Source of the DNA: Chloroflexota bacterium | Lineage (GTDB): Bacteria > Chloroflexota > Anaerolineae > Anaerolineales > Anaerolineaceae | Direction: 5' to 3' | DNA length: 62,024 bases | Assembly: GCA_016838895.1 (NCBI GenBank) | Contig: JAEKNU010000021.1 | Coordinates: 1-62,024 of the forward strand | Shown here: positions 11,843 through 21,057 of the stretch, piece by piece | How the letters are laid out: every line of letters starts with the position of its first letter | Position numbering within the stretch: position 1 is the stretch's first letter | Position numbers and translations under genes: made by a program | Notes under the pieces: model-generated | What the model was told of the DNA's origin: nothing | What the model saw: the letters and a program-made list of their open reading frames with translations, nothing else | Database searches by the model: none

Positions 11843-12718
11843 ATGAGTGAAACTGAAGTAAAAAATCAGGTACGACAATTTTATAACAAAGTCGGTTGGC
11901 AAATGCTGAGTGATGGGTTTTATCAGAATGCTCGCTATGAAGATTTGCGACCAGTAAGCAAAGAATATATTCATCGCTGCCACATGCGCATCAATCGTCA
12001 TATCCATCAAACTGGACGATTTCTCCTGGACGCTGGGTCGGGGCCGGTGCAGTATCCTGAATATCTAACGTATTCAGAGGGTTATCAATTTCGGGTGTGT
12101 GTGGATATTTCCATTGTTGCATTACAAGAAGCCCGTCAGCGCGTTGCAGATAGAGGGTTATATGTTGTTGCTGACGTCGCGCATCTACCATTTAAAGAGG
12201 ATGTTTTTGATGCCGAGGTTTCATTACATACCCTGCACCATTTACCGGCAGAAGATAAAAAACCTGCTTATTTAGAGTTGTACCGTGTATTGGCGCCAGG
12301 GAAAACGGCTGCAGTGGTCAATGGTTGGACAGAATCCGGGTTAATGCGTTCGAGTTTCTGGTATGTGCGCTTGATGGAAATCATAGGAATATGGATTGCA
12401 GAAAAACGCGGAAAACAGGAAAAGAAACAAAAAGAAAAGAAAGCAAATACATCTGTGAAAGAAAAAGAACCAACCGGGACATATATCCAAAAGTTAAGTC
12501 CGGAATGGATGAGAGCAGAATTATCGGAACTGATCTCGTATCAGGTTTGGGTATGGCGCAGTGTTAATGTGCGTTTCCTGCGTGCTATTTTCCATCGGCC
12601 ATTGGCTGGCAAATTTTTCTTGCGCGTGTTATATCAACTTGAGGAACTGGCTCCCCATTTTTTTGGAAAACATGGTCAGTATCCGTTAATTGTAATAAGT
12701 AAACCTGAAAATAGATAA
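11843..12718 (+). CDS. Class I SAM-dependent methyltransferase
   Basis: The protein shows a Rossmann methyltransferase core: motif I LLDAGSGPVQYPEY near residue 60, an acidic residue ending strand 2 (VCVDIS), ADVAHLPFKEDVFD around residues 112-125 and LHTLHHL after it. A lysine-rich linker (residues about 190-210) separates the catalytic domain from a C-terminal helical part. In this setting it most likely methylates a sugar or caps the polysaccharide chain before Wzm/Wzt export, but lipid or protein substrates cannot be excluded. Confidence 0.75.
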   Translation: MSETEVKNQVRQFYNKVGWQMLSDGFYQNARYEDLRPVSKEYIHRCHMRINRHIHQTGRFLLDAGSGPVQYPEYLTYSEGYQFRVCVDISIVALQEARQRVADRGLYVVADVAHLPFKEDVFDAEVSLHTLHHLPAEDKKPAYLELYRVLAPGKTAAVVNGWTESGLMRSSFWYVRLMEIIGIWIAEKRGKQEKKQKEKKANTSVKEKEPTGTYIQKLSPEWMRAELSELISYQVWVWRSVNVRFLRAIFHRPLAGKFFLRVLYQLEELAPHFFGKHGQYPLIVISKPENR

Positions 12719-12750
12719 AAGCTCACTAATATTACTGCTGGAGTAATGTG

Positions 12751-13758
12751 ATGAATTGGAATGATAAAGTTGTGTTAATCACCGGTGGAACCGGATCGTT
12801 TGGAAAAAGATTTGTGAAATTAATGCTGGAAGAATATCATCCGGCAAAGATTATTGTATTTAGCCGCGATGAACTGAAACAACATGAGATGCGTGCCAGC
12901 GGCTACGATCATCCCTCATTACGTTATTTTATTGGTGATATTCGTGACCAGGAGCGTTTACGACGGGCTTTTCATGGTGTGGATGTTGTTGTGCATGCTG
13001 CAGCCTTGAAACAGGTTCCTGCCTGTGAATATAACCCCATGGAAGCGATTAAAACCAATATTCTAGGCAGCAGCAACGTGATTGACGCTGCGATTGATGC
13101 AGGTGTTTCCAAAGTATTGGCACTGAGTACCGATAAGGCTGTCAGTCCGGTTAACCTGTATGGTGCAACGAAACTGGCTGCCGAAAAGTTATTTGTACAG
13201 AGTAATGCTTACGCCGGTGGCAAAGCAACTCGCTTTAGCTGCGTACGTTATGGTAATGTGGTTGGCAGCCGCGGCTCGGTTGTACCCGTATTTCTGAAAC
13301 AACGTGAGCAGGGACAATTGACGATTACCGACAGCCGCATGACCCGCTTCTGGATATCTCTGGAGCAGGGTGTACGCTTTGTTGCACGCTGTGTGGAAGA
13401 AATGCATGGTGGCGAGGTCTTTGTACCCAAGATTCCCAGTATGACGGTTGAGGATTTAGGGAAAGCAATTGCCCCTGACGCCGAGATTAATGTGATTGGT
13501 ATTCGTCCCGGCGAAAAACTGCATGAAGTGCTGATTTCTGAAGATGAAGCCCGCACTGCGGTTGAATTGGATGATATGTTTGTTGTTCAGCCTGCCGAGG
13601 CATTATGGTTTGGCCGCGATTGGGAATCAAAAGGCAACAAATTAGCTGATGATTTCCGCTATGCAAGCAATAATAATGTTGAATGGCTGTCTGTGGATCA
13701 GATTCAAAAAATCGTTGCCCCGATTGAAGAAGCCTACAATAAAGGCCAATTAGGATGA
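12751..13758 (+). CDS. UDP-GlcNAc 4,6-dehydratase family (PseB/FnlA/CapE-like)
   Basis: An extended SDR that removes water from UDP-GlcNAc to give a 4-keto-6-deoxy intermediate, in the inverting members with C5 epimerisation. TGGTGSFGKRF (residues about 11-21) is the NAD-binding loop. The active-site STDKAVSPVNLYGATK carries D127-K128 and Y136-x-x-x-K140. Length (335) fits PseB and FnlA/CapE equally well. The next gene is a RmlD-like reductase, which favours the FnlA/FnlB (L-FucNAc or L-PneNAc) branch; no PseC-type aminotransferase follows, which argues against a complete pseudaminic acid route. ATG chosen over the GTG one codon earlier because GGAG is seven bases upstream. Confidence 0.88.
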   Translation: MNWNDKVVLITGGTGSFGKRFVKLMLEEYHPAKIIVFSRDELKQHEMRASGYDHPSLRYFIGDIRDQERLRRAFHGVDVVVHAAALKQVPACEYNPMEAIKTNILGSSNVIDAAIDAGVSKVLALSTDKAVSPVNLYGATKLAAEKLFVQSNAYAGGKATRFSCVRYGNVVGSRGSVVPVFLKQREQGQLTITDSRMTRFWISLEQGVRFVARCVEEMHGGEVFVPKIPSMTVEDLGKAIAPDAEINVIGIRPGEKLHEVLISEDEARTAVELDDMFVVQPAEALWFGRDWESKGNKLADDFRYASNNNVEWLSVDQIQKIVAPIEEAYNKGQLG

Positions 13759-14675
13759 AACGCATTTTAGTAACCGGTGCCAGTGGTTTATTGGGTCTGA
13801 ATATGGGGTTGCAGATTGGTGATTCTGTTGAAATGATCGGACAGGTAAATCACAACCGATTACAAAATGTGCCTTTCAAACAATTGGAAGTCGATCTTGC
13901 TGATGTTGAAAAAACTGAACAGATGATGGATGAAGTTCGGCCAGAAGTGTTAATCCATTGTGCTGCTATGGCCAATGTAGATGAATGTGAAAGCAAACGC
14001 AAGCTGGCCCATAGAATTAACGGTGATGTACCTGGTCAACTGGCTGCTGCATGCAAACGCATTGGCACCTATATGGTACATATTTCAACTGATGCTGTTT
14101 TTGATGGCAATAATGGCCCCTATACTGAGAATGATTTACCATGCCCCATTAATCAATATGCACTGACCAAATTAACAGGTGAACAGCAGGTTTTACAAAG
14201 TAATAACGATGCTTCAGTTTTACGAGTCAATTTCTTTGGCTGGAGTTTATCCGGAAAGCGCAGCCTGGCTGAATGGTTTGTTGCAAGCTTTCGCGACGAC
14301 AAACAAGTAAATGGTTTTACCGATGTGCAATTTTGCCCGATGATGGTAAATGATCTGGTGGATGTGATTCTTGCTGTAGCTGAAAAGCGTTTAAAAGGAC
14401 TCTATCATGCTGTTGGCAATGATGCGCTGAGTAAATATGCATTTGGCGTAGAAATTGCGCGAAAATTTGGATATGATGAAGCGCAAATCAATCCAAAATC
14501 ATGGCGGGATGGAAATCTCGCTGCTGTACGTTCCCCTGATTTACGCCTGGATACGCAAAAACTGACCTCAGCGCTGGGAAAACGGTTGCCAGGTTTGCAA
14601 AATGGATTGGAACGATTTTACAATCAGGCAGTGGAAAAATACCCTGAAAAAGTACTCGACTGCCGCATTTCATAA
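13755..14675 (+). CDS. RmlD-like NDP-4-keto-6-deoxysugar reductase
   Basis: A 306-residue extended SDR with TGASGLLGLN at the N-terminus, STDAVFDG in the middle and the catalytic Y135-x-x-x-K139 in YALTK. This pattern is that of dTDP-4-dehydrorhamnose reductase (RmlD) and of FnlB/CapF-type reductases. It overlaps the preceding dehydratase by four bases (ATGA), so coupled translation and a shared pathway are likely: it would reduce the 4-keto sugar nucleotide. No RmlA, B or C is present, so dTDP-rhamnose is less likely as the product. Confidence 0.8.
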   Translation: MKRILVTGASGLLGLNMGLQIGDSVEMIGQVNHNRLQNVPFKQLEVDLADVEKTEQMMDEVRPEVLIHCAAMANVDECESKRKLAHRINGDVPGQLAAACKRIGTYMVHISTDAVFDGNNGPYTENDLPCPINQYALTKLTGEQQVLQSNNDASVLRVNFFGWSLSGKRSLAEWFVASFRDDKQVNGFTDVQFCPMMVNDLVDVILAVAEKRLKGLYHAVGNDALSKYAFGVEIARKFGYDEAQINPKSWRDGNLAAVRSPDLRLDTQKLTSALGKRLPGLQNGLERFYNQAVEKYPEKVLDCRIS

Positions 14676-14702
14676 AAATGGTTTTTGAAAAGGAGATGAG
14701 TC

Positions 14703-15770
14703 ATGGAAATTAAAATTGGTTCAAGTACCATTGGTGATCAGCATCCAACCTATTTCATAGCCGATATTGCCGCCAATCATGATGGTGATCTGAATAGAGC
14801 AAAACTACTGATCCGTTTGGCGAAAGAAGCCGGTGCGGATGCAGCTAAGTTTCAAAATTTCAAGGCTGCAAAAATTGTCTCCGATTATGGCTTCCGCAAT
14901 ATGGATGGGCGGATGTCTCACCAGGAAAGCTGGGAAAAGAGTGTTTTTGAAGTTTATCAGGATGCTTCGGTTCCCACGGATTGGACTCCTATTTTGAAAG
15001 ATTACTGTGAAAAAATGGGTATTGCCTATTTCTCTTCCCCATATGATTTTGAATCCATTGATGATTTGGACATGTATGTGCCGGCATATAAAGTTGGTTC
15101 AGGGGATATTAACTGGCTGGAATCACTGGAACGTATGGCGTCAAAAGGAAAACCTGTGCTGTTAGCCACTGGTGCCTCGACCATTGGTGAAGTACAAAAT
15201 GCGGTGCAGTTTATTCAAAAAATCAACAAACAATTAGTGCTGATGCAATGTAATACCAATTACACGGCTAGTTTGGAAAACTTCAAACACATTCATTTAA
15301 ATGTGTTAAAGACGTACGCATTGATGTTCCCCGATGTCATTCTGGGACTGTCTGATCATACACCTGGTCATGCGACTGTGTTAGGTGCTGTTACCCTTGG
15401 TGCGCGAGTGATTGAAAAACACTTTACAGATGACAATAATCGAGTTGGCCCAGATCACAAATTTGCCATGAATCCTCAATCTTGGGAGGATATGGTTCAG
15501 AATACCCGTCAATTGGAACGAGCTCTGGGTTCCTCGCAGAAGTTTGTAGCCGGAAACGAACAAGATACGGTTATTGTACAACGTCGCTGTGTAAGGGCTC
15601 ATGTTGCCCTGAAAGCAGGTGATTTATTAACCCGTGACAAACTGGAAGTATTGCGCCCTGCAACATTGGGAGCGATTCGCCCGGATGAATTGGAAACTGT
15701 GATTGGTACGAAAGCCATTCACGATATTCCTGCTGGTAAAGAAATCCGCTGGACTGATTTAGGAGCCTAG
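14703..15770 (+). CDS. neuB: NeuB-family nonulosonic acid synthase with SAF domain (synthase 1)
   Basis: The enzyme condenses a six-carbon N-acyl or related sugar with phosphoenolpyruvate to a nine-carbon ulosonic acid. The TIM barrel begins with YFIADIAANHDGDLNRAK, and carries AKFQNFKA and KVGSGDINW; a SAF (antifreeze-like) domain at about residues 290-355 (RRCVRAHVALKAGDLL, TLGAIRPDEL) supplies the substrate lid. Length 355 is standard for NeuB/PseI/LegI. An AAGGAG site precedes the ATG. The next two genes are a GT4 transferase and a SpsF-like cytidylyltransferase. Which nonulosonic acid it makes cannot be told from sequence, and no NeuC/PseG/LegG-type hydrolase is in the window. Confidence 0.9.
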   Translation: MEIKIGSSTIGDQHPTYFIADIAANHDGDLNRAKLLIRLAKEAGADAAKFQNFKAAKIVSDYGFRNMDGRMSHQESWEKSVFEVYQDASVPTDWTPILKDYCEKMGIAYFSSPYDFESIDDLDMYVPAYKVGSGDINWLESLERMASKGKPVLLATGASTIGEVQNAVQFIQKINKQLVLMQCNTNYTASLENFKHIHLNVLKTYALMFPDVILGLSDHTPGHATVLGAVTLGARVIEKHFTDDNNRVGPDHKFAMNPQSWEDMVQNTRQLERALGSSQKFVAGNEQDTVIVQRRCVRAHVALKAGDLLTRDKLEVLRPATLGAIRPDELETVIGTKAIHDIPAGKEIRWTDLGA

Positions 15771-16918
15771 TGCGCGTTATTTATTTTTCACGCGATTTTA
15801 CTGCCCATGATCATCGGTTTTTATGTGCGCTTGCCAAAACAGATCATAAGGTTTATTTCCTGCGTCTAGAACGTCCTGCTGTTAAAAGAGAAGAGCGTGC
15901 GTTACCAAAGGGCATTTCTGAAATATCCTGGTATGGCGGGAAAGAACCTTTCGCCTATCGGCACAGCATTCGATATATGAAGGATCTCAAACGAGTGATC
16001 AAGCAATATCAGCCTGATTTGATTCATGCCGGACCCATTCAGACCTGTGCTTTCCTAACGGCTCAATGTGGTTTTCAACCATTGGTGAGCATGTCCTGGG
16101 GTTCTGATTTGTTAATGGAAGCTGATAAAGATGAACAGATGCTCTGGGTTACGCAGTATACCCTGGATCGAACGCAAGTTTTGGTGGGGGATTGCCAGGC
16201 CGTCTCTGATAAAGCACAAACCTTTGGTTTTCCCGCAGAACGAATAACCCTCTTTCCCTGGGGTGTGGATTTGGACCAGTTTCATCCTGGAAAAACCCCT
16301 GCCTTGCGAGAGCAATTTAAGTGGCAGGAAAACCCTCTCTTTTTATCCTTGCGATCATGGGAACCCATTTATGGCATTGATGTGCTCATCGAAGGGTTTG
16401 CCAAAGCAGTGAAGAAAAATAATGCGATTCGGCTGCTTTTGCTGGGCAATGGTTCGCAAAAAGAGTTGATTGAAAGCTTGATTAAACAAAATGAACTGGA
16501 AGCATATATTTTTCAGCCCGGATATGTACAGCAGCAAGAATTGATTGAATATTATCAGGCAGCGGATATTTATATATCCAGCTCCTTTAGTGATGGTTCA
16601 TCCGTCTCTTTGATGGAGGCATTGGCATGTGGATTGCCAGTTTTGGTTTCGGATATTCCAGGAAATATGGAATGGGTTACATCTGACGAACAAGGCTGGT
16701 TGTATGGAACGGGTATGGCTGATTTGCTGGCTGACGGCATTTTGAACGCCATTGATTTGCGAAACAAATGGCCTGAGATGAGCATAAAAGCCAGACAATT
16801 GGCTGAACAACGCGCAAATTGGCAGAAAAACTTCCAAAGCCTACTTTTGGCTTATAATCAAGCACTGCAAATTAAATCTGAAAAACATGGTGATACGCAA
16901 TATGGATTTAATGGATAA
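15770..16918 (+). CDS. GT4-family glycosyltransferase
   Basis: A GT-B protein of 382 residues with an N-terminal acceptor domain and a C-terminal GT1/GT4 donor domain: FLSLRSWEPIYGIDVLIEGF, LLGNGSQ, then SSSFSDGSSVSLMEALACGLPVLVSD, which contains the conserved E-x7-E-type donor-binding motif. It starts with GTG sharing one base with the synthase-1 stop, AGGAG five bases upstream. It lies between a NeuB and a cytidylyltransferase gene, so it may use the CMP-sugar they make, but GT4 enzymes more commonly use UDP or GDP sugars. Confidence 0.85.
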   Translation: MRVIYFSRDFTAHDHRFLCALAKTDHKVYFLRLERPAVKREERALPKGISEISWYGGKEPFAYRHSIRYMKDLKRVIKQYQPDLIHAGPIQTCAFLTAQCGFQPLVSMSWGSDLLMEADKDEQMLWVTQYTLDRTQVLVGDCQAVSDKAQTFGFPAERITLFPWGVDLDQFHPGKTPALREQFKWQENPLFLSLRSWEPIYGIDVLIEGFAKAVKKNNAIRLLLLGNGSQKELIESLIKQNELEAYIFQPGYVQQQELIEYYQAADIYISSSFSDGSSVSLMEALACGLPVLVSDIPGNMEWVTSDEQGWLYGTGMADLLADGILNAIDLRNKWPEMSIKARQLAEQRANWQKNFQSLLLAYNQALQIKSEKHGDTQYGFNG

Positions 16919-17681
16919 ACCCCGCATTGTGGCTATTGTTCAGGCACGTATGAATTCAAGCCGTCTGCCTGGAAAAGTACTAAAAGAAATCAGTGGCAAG
17001 CCAATGTTACTGCATGTGATCAACCGTGCCCAACGTGCCAGTGCGATTGATGAAATCGTGGTTGCAACCACAACGGATGAAAGTGATGATGCCATAGAAT
17101 CCTTGTGTCATCATCATGATATTTCTGTGTATCGCGGATCAGAATTTGACGTGCTGGATCGCTACTATCAAGCGGCAGTCTTATCCAATGCCGAAGTTGT
17201 TATTCGCATTACAGCGGATTGTCCATTGATTGATCCTGAAGAGATTGACCGCACTGTGGACGCATTCTTTAATTCAGGTGTTGATTTTGCGGCTAACCGT
17301 TTGCCATGGGGTCGCAATGTACCCATTGGCTTTGATACAGAAGTGTGTACTTTTGCTGTTCTGGAACAGGCCTGGCAGGAAGCTGAAAAGCCTTTTGAAC
17401 GAGAACATGTTATGCCATATATTTACGATGTCCCTGATCGGTTCAAAGTATTATTGGTGAGACGTGAACCGGATTTTGGGCATTGTCGTTGGACGGTAGA
17501 TACAGCGCAGGATTTGACATTTATAAAAAAAATATTTGATACATTTGGGGGCAGGGATGATATGACATATCAGGAAATTCTGGATATGATACATGTACAT
17601 CCTGAACTTAAGGAAATCAATGCAGGCGTCGTTCATAAAACATTCCAGGATGTTGATACGCGTGGACAGCAAGACGCTTAG
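16902..17681 (+). CDS. SpsF-like cytidylyltransferase
   Basis: A nucleotidyltransferase of the SpsF/NeuA-type fold. The N-terminal IVAIVQARMNSSRLPGKVL is the characteristic nucleotide-binding loop, followed by ITADCPLIDP carrying the metal-binding aspartate. In Bacillus subtilis spsE-spsF, a NeuB and this type of protein act in spore-coat polysaccharide synthesis, and synthase 1 here has the same partner. Start is uncertain: GTG 16887, ATG 16902 and ATG 16911 are in frame and overlap the GT4 gene; 16902 has GGTGA seven bases upstream. Confidence 0.78.
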   Translation: MDLMDKPRIVAIVQARMNSSRLPGKVLKEISGKPMLLHVINRAQRASAIDEIVVATTTDESDDAIESLCHHHDISVYRGSEFDVLDRYYQAAVLSNAEVVIRITADCPLIDPEEIDRTVDAFFNSGVDFAANRLPWGRNVPIGFDTEVCTFAVLEQAWQEAEKPFEREHVMPYIYDVPDRFKVLLVRREPDFGHCRWTVDTAQDLTFIKKIFDTFGGRDDMTYQEILDMIHVHPELKEINAGVVHKTFQDVDTRGQQDA

Positions 17682-17689
17682 GAAAACGT

Positions 17690-18631
17690 ATGAAAAAATT
17701 AACCATTTTTACGGCACCAAAGCCGTTTGTCAATCCCCATATTAGTATCATTCAGAAAAATGCCATTCAATCCTGGATCGCTTTGGGGGATCAGGTAGAA
17801 GTAATTCTGATTGGAGAAGAAGAGGGTTTGGCTGAAATTGCCAATGAATTGGATGTGGCTTATTTTCCAAATGTCAAACGTAATGCTTACGGCACACCGC
17901 TGGTGAGTGATATTTTTTGTCTGGCCAGGCAGCACGCCAGTGCGGATATATTATGTTATATCAATGCGGATGTCATTCTTACCCCTGATATTCTCACAGC
18001 CATGATGATTACAGCTGCCCGTTGGAAAGCGTTCCTCATTGTCGGGCAACGTTGGGATCTTGATGTGAAACAAGAACTCAAATATGAGGAGAACTGGGTT
18101 AATGCGATCCGTGCAGACGTACAAAAATACGGCCGTTTACATCCGGCCGGTGGAAGTGATTATTTCATGTTTCCAAAAGAATGTTATAAGCATATGCCGG
18201 ATTTTGCGATTGGTCGTGCAGGCTGGGACAATTGGATGTTTTATGAAGCCCGCCGCAAAAACTGGCCTTTGATTGATGCCAGCCAATCTGTAATGATTGT
18301 TCATCAGGATCATGATTACAGCCATTTACCAAAAGGACAACCACATTATCGTCTACCAGAAACCGGTGAGAATGTAAGGATGGCCGGCGGTCCAAGAGCT
18401 ATTTTTAATTTGTTTGATGCAGATTACAGGCTGACAAATATTGGACTTGAAGAAATGCCCATGAACTGGAAGAAATTCTGGCGAGAGGTTGAAATCTTCC
18501 CCTTGATTATATTGCGCGCCAAATGGTTGTCTCAGCTTTTCTTTGTGATCTTACATCCGCTAAAAGGATATCGGGAATTTCGCCATTGGTTGGCTGAGGC
18601 ACTAAAGCGAAATAGTGAGGAAGTTAAATGA
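17690..18631 (+). CDS. Putative glycosyltransferase (GT-A-like)
   Basis: A 313-residue protein beginning LTIFTAPKPFVNPHISIIQKNAI and containing ADILCYINADVILTPDI near residue 90, which looks like the DxD-type nucleotide-sugar site of GT-A enzymes. The middle has AGWDNWMFYEARRKNWPLID, similar to acceptor-side regions in unclassified polysaccharide transferases. AGGAAAA lies just before the ATG, and it overlaps the next GT2 gene by four bases. Donor and acceptor are unknown. Confidence 0.6.
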   Translation: MKKLTIFTAPKPFVNPHISIIQKNAIQSWIALGDQVEVILIGEEEGLAEIANELDVAYFPNVKRNAYGTPLVSDIFCLARQHASADILCYINADVILTPDILTAMMITAARWKAFLIVGQRWDLDVKQELKYEENWVNAIRADVQKYGRLHPAGGSDYFMFPKECYKHMPDFAIGRAGWDNWMFYEARRKNWPLIDASQSVMIVHQDHDYSHLPKGQPHYRLPETGENVRMAGGPRAIFNLFDADYRLTNIGLEEMPMNWKKFWREVEIFPLIILRAKWLSQLFFVILHPLKGYREFRHWLAEALKRNSEEVK

Positions 18632-19584
18632 GAGTTGGACAAAACCCGGCCAAATTTGTAAAAGAAGTGCCCCAAGCGGAAAGAATTACCATTGCTGTTT
18701 TGAACTATATTCCCTTTGTCAGTGGTTTTTATGCGAATCTACCGGAAGTGTTGGAAACCTGTCTGAATCGTATTATTGACACGGCTGATTTGCCTTTTGA
18801 TTTGATGGTTTTTGATAACGGTAGTTGTGAGGAAGTCAGGACTTATCTTACAAAAATGCGCGATGAAGGCAAGATTCAGTATTTGATTCTCTCAGAGAAA
18901 AATCTGGGTAAGGGTGGTGCCTGGAATATGATTTTTGGGGCGGCTCCAGGTGAAATACTGGTATACACCGATAATGATTGTTATTTTTATCCGGGTTGGT
19001 TGTCTGAATCATTGAAATTGCTGGAGACGTACCCAAATGTGGGTATGGTCACAGCACGACCTTTCCGCACGCGGCCTGAGGTATATTCAGCTTCATTGGA
19101 GTGGGCAAAAGCGCAAAATGATGTTCAGGTGGAACACGGTGATTTTATCCCCTACGAAGTATTTCAGGAATTTGATTTAAGTCTTGGGCAATCCGAGGAA
19201 GAAATTCGTACGCACTATGAAAACAGTGAGGATGTGCGATTAACGTATAAAGGGGTGGAGGCGATGACTGGTGCCTCACACTGGCAATTTATGGCGTATA
19301 AATCGGTATTACAGCAATATTTGCCTTTCCGTATGGATCGACCAATGGGCCAGGTTAAACAATTGGATGAGCGTATGAATCAGTCGGGCTATTTACGCTT
19401 GATGCCTGTAAAGGCGTATGCCATGAATTTAAGTAATACGTTGCGTGATGTAAAACCAGCAGCAGGAAGCAGTGAAACAAAAACTGGCAACGGCATTAAA
19501 TATAAATTGTTGGATATCCCTATCCTGAAAAAGGGATTACTATTTTTCTATAATCGAATTTTTCATTGGTATTATGATCGTTAA
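18628..19584 (+). CDS. GT2-family glycosyltransferase
   Basis: A GT-A protein with FDNGSCEEVRTYL (substrate loop), SEKNLGKGGAWNMIF and VYTDNDCYFYPGWL, where DND is the metal-binding motif. The last 30 residues include a hydrophobic, basic tail (LLFFYNRIFHWYYDR) that may touch the membrane. It overlaps the preceding gene by four bases, and its stop overlaps the next start (TAATG). Donor and linkage are not predictable. Confidence 0.8.
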   Translation: MRVGQNPAKFVKEVPQAERITIAVLNYIPFVSGFYANLPEVLETCLNRIIDTADLPFDLMVFDNGSCEEVRTYLTKMRDEGKIQYLILSEKNLGKGGAWNMIFGAAPGEILVYTDNDCYFYPGWLSESLKLLETYPNVGMVTARPFRTRPEVYSASLEWAKAQNDVQVEHGDFIPYEVFQEFDLSLGQSEEEIRTHYENSEDVRLTYKGVEAMTGASHWQFMAYKSVLQQYLPFRMDRPMGQVKQLDERMNQSGYLRLMPVKAYAMNLSNTLRDVKPAAGSSETKTGNGIKYKLLDIPILKKGLLFFYNRIFHWYYDR

Positions 19585-21047
19585 TGGCATCAGGAGAAAA
19601 AACAAATTTTATGACTAAAAAACGCATCCTTATCAGTGCTGATCATGGGTTAGCGATTATTTATTTCTTGCAAAGTGATGTTGTCCCTGAATTATTGAAA
19701 GCAGGACACGAAGTTGTGATATTAACAGACGATGGCCTCAAAGAACAAATTGCCCGTCGTTTTGGTCAACCGGGGCTCAGTGTGGAAGGCTTACGGTTAA
19801 AACAAGCTCGTCATTTCTTTGAAACCGTGGATCCAACCCGTCAGTGGTGGTTGAATTTTTTGCGGCGTGTTGGTGCTTCCGGTCGGATCAATGTAGAAGC
19901 GATGACCTCGCATGTGGAGCAGGTCGCCGGGGAAGCCAGTTCACGCCGGAAACTGATTATGCCATTTATGCGCGTTATTGTAGGTTTGCTGCGCCGCTCA
20001 AAAGCTGCCCGGCAATGGGTGATCAATCAACAACTTAACTACACGGATCATCTTTATGATGACCTGCTGCAACGTTACCAGCCTGATCTGGTGGTTGCCA
20101 GTACTCCTGGGTGGCGGTATGACCGCTATTTATTGCGGGAGGCAGCAGCCCAGGGTATTGATACGGCTGCTGTAATCGTCGGGTGGGATAACCCCAGCAG
20201 TTATAGTTTGCCTGGTGCACCAGTGCAAGCCGTCACCTGCTGGTCTGAAATTCAGAAAGAGGAGCTGGTGCTGGGTTCTGATTGGAACCCTGAAAAGGTT
20301 CATGTCGGCGGTATCCCTTCCTATGATGGCTATTTCCGTAAAGAATGGTTGATTGATAAAAGGGAATATTTCAAATTGCATAAATTGGATCCCAAGCGAA
20401 AATTATTGGGATACGCCTGTAGTTTTATTACCTTCTCACCGAATTACCAAAATATTGAACCCCTGGCGCGTATGCTTGCAGAAGATCAATTCTGCGAGCC
20501 GTGCCAGTTGCTGATTCGTTTGCATCCAAATCATTTTATGGATGAACCGCTTTTTGCCGGTGAACGTGAAAAGATTTTTGCCTTGGCTGAAAAATACGAA
20601 CATGTGCACGTCGTTGAACCGGTGCCTTTAGGCGGCGAGTTGGGCTACTATTCCGGTGAAGATATGCCGGAAAAAACATCCATGATGGCGTATTCAGATG
20701 TATTTATGACCGTTTATTCCACCATGGTGGTTGAAGCTGCCTTACATGGGACGCCAATCGTAGCGGTTTGTTTCGATGCACCGGGCGGTTGGAATACACC
20801 TGGCAAGTTCTCGCTGGCATTAACAAAAATCGGAGATTGGCCTACACATCAGCGCTTCCGTCTGGCAAATGCCGGAAAAGTGGCTTATGATGAAGAGAGA
20901 CTACTTGAAGTAGTGAATGCCTATCTGGATAATCCTGATCTGGATCAGGAAAACCGCAAAAAATTCATTGAAGATGAAATCACCTATACAGATGGCAGTG
21001 CAGGGCTGCACACAGCACAATTCTTCCTGGATTTATTGAGTCAATAA
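19584..21047 (+). CDS. GT-B protein related to CDP-glycerol glycerophosphotransferases
   Basis: A 487-residue GT-B-like protein. Visible landmarks are ILISADHGLAIIYFLQSDVV at the start, VASTPGWRYDRYLLREA, VIVGWDNPSSY, LLIRLHPNHFMDEP and the donor-site loop TVYSTMVVEAALHGTPIVAV. This resembles TagB/TagF-type and KpsC-like polymerising transferases, and more distantly UDP-GlcNAc 2-epimerase folds. It might transfer a sugar or a polyol phosphate. An ATG nine codons downstream (19611) is an alternative start that would begin with the family-typical MTKKRILIS. Confidence 0.55.
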   Translation: MASGEKTNFMTKKRILISADHGLAIIYFLQSDVVPELLKAGHEVVILTDDGLKEQIARRFGQPGLSVEGLRLKQARHFFETVDPTRQWWLNFLRRVGASGRINVEAMTSHVEQVAGEASSRRKLIMPFMRVIVGLLRRSKAARQWVINQQLNYTDHLYDDLLQRYQPDLVVASTPGWRYDRYLLREAAAQGIDTAAVIVGWDNPSSYSLPGAPVQAVTCWSEIQKEELVLGSDWNPEKVHVGGIPSYDGYFRKEWLIDKREYFKLHKLDPKRKLLGYACSFITFSPNYQNIEPLARMLAEDQFCEPCQLLIRLHPNHFMDEPLFAGEREKIFALAEKYEHVHVVEPVPLGGELGYYSGEDMPEKTSMMAYSDVFMTVYSTMVVEAALHGTPIVAVCFDAPGGWNTPGKFSLALTKIGDWPTHQRFRLANAGKVAYDEERLLEVVNAYLDNPDLDQENRKKFIEDEITYTDGSAGLHTAQFFLDLLSQ

Positions 21048-21057
21048 AGGACAACTG

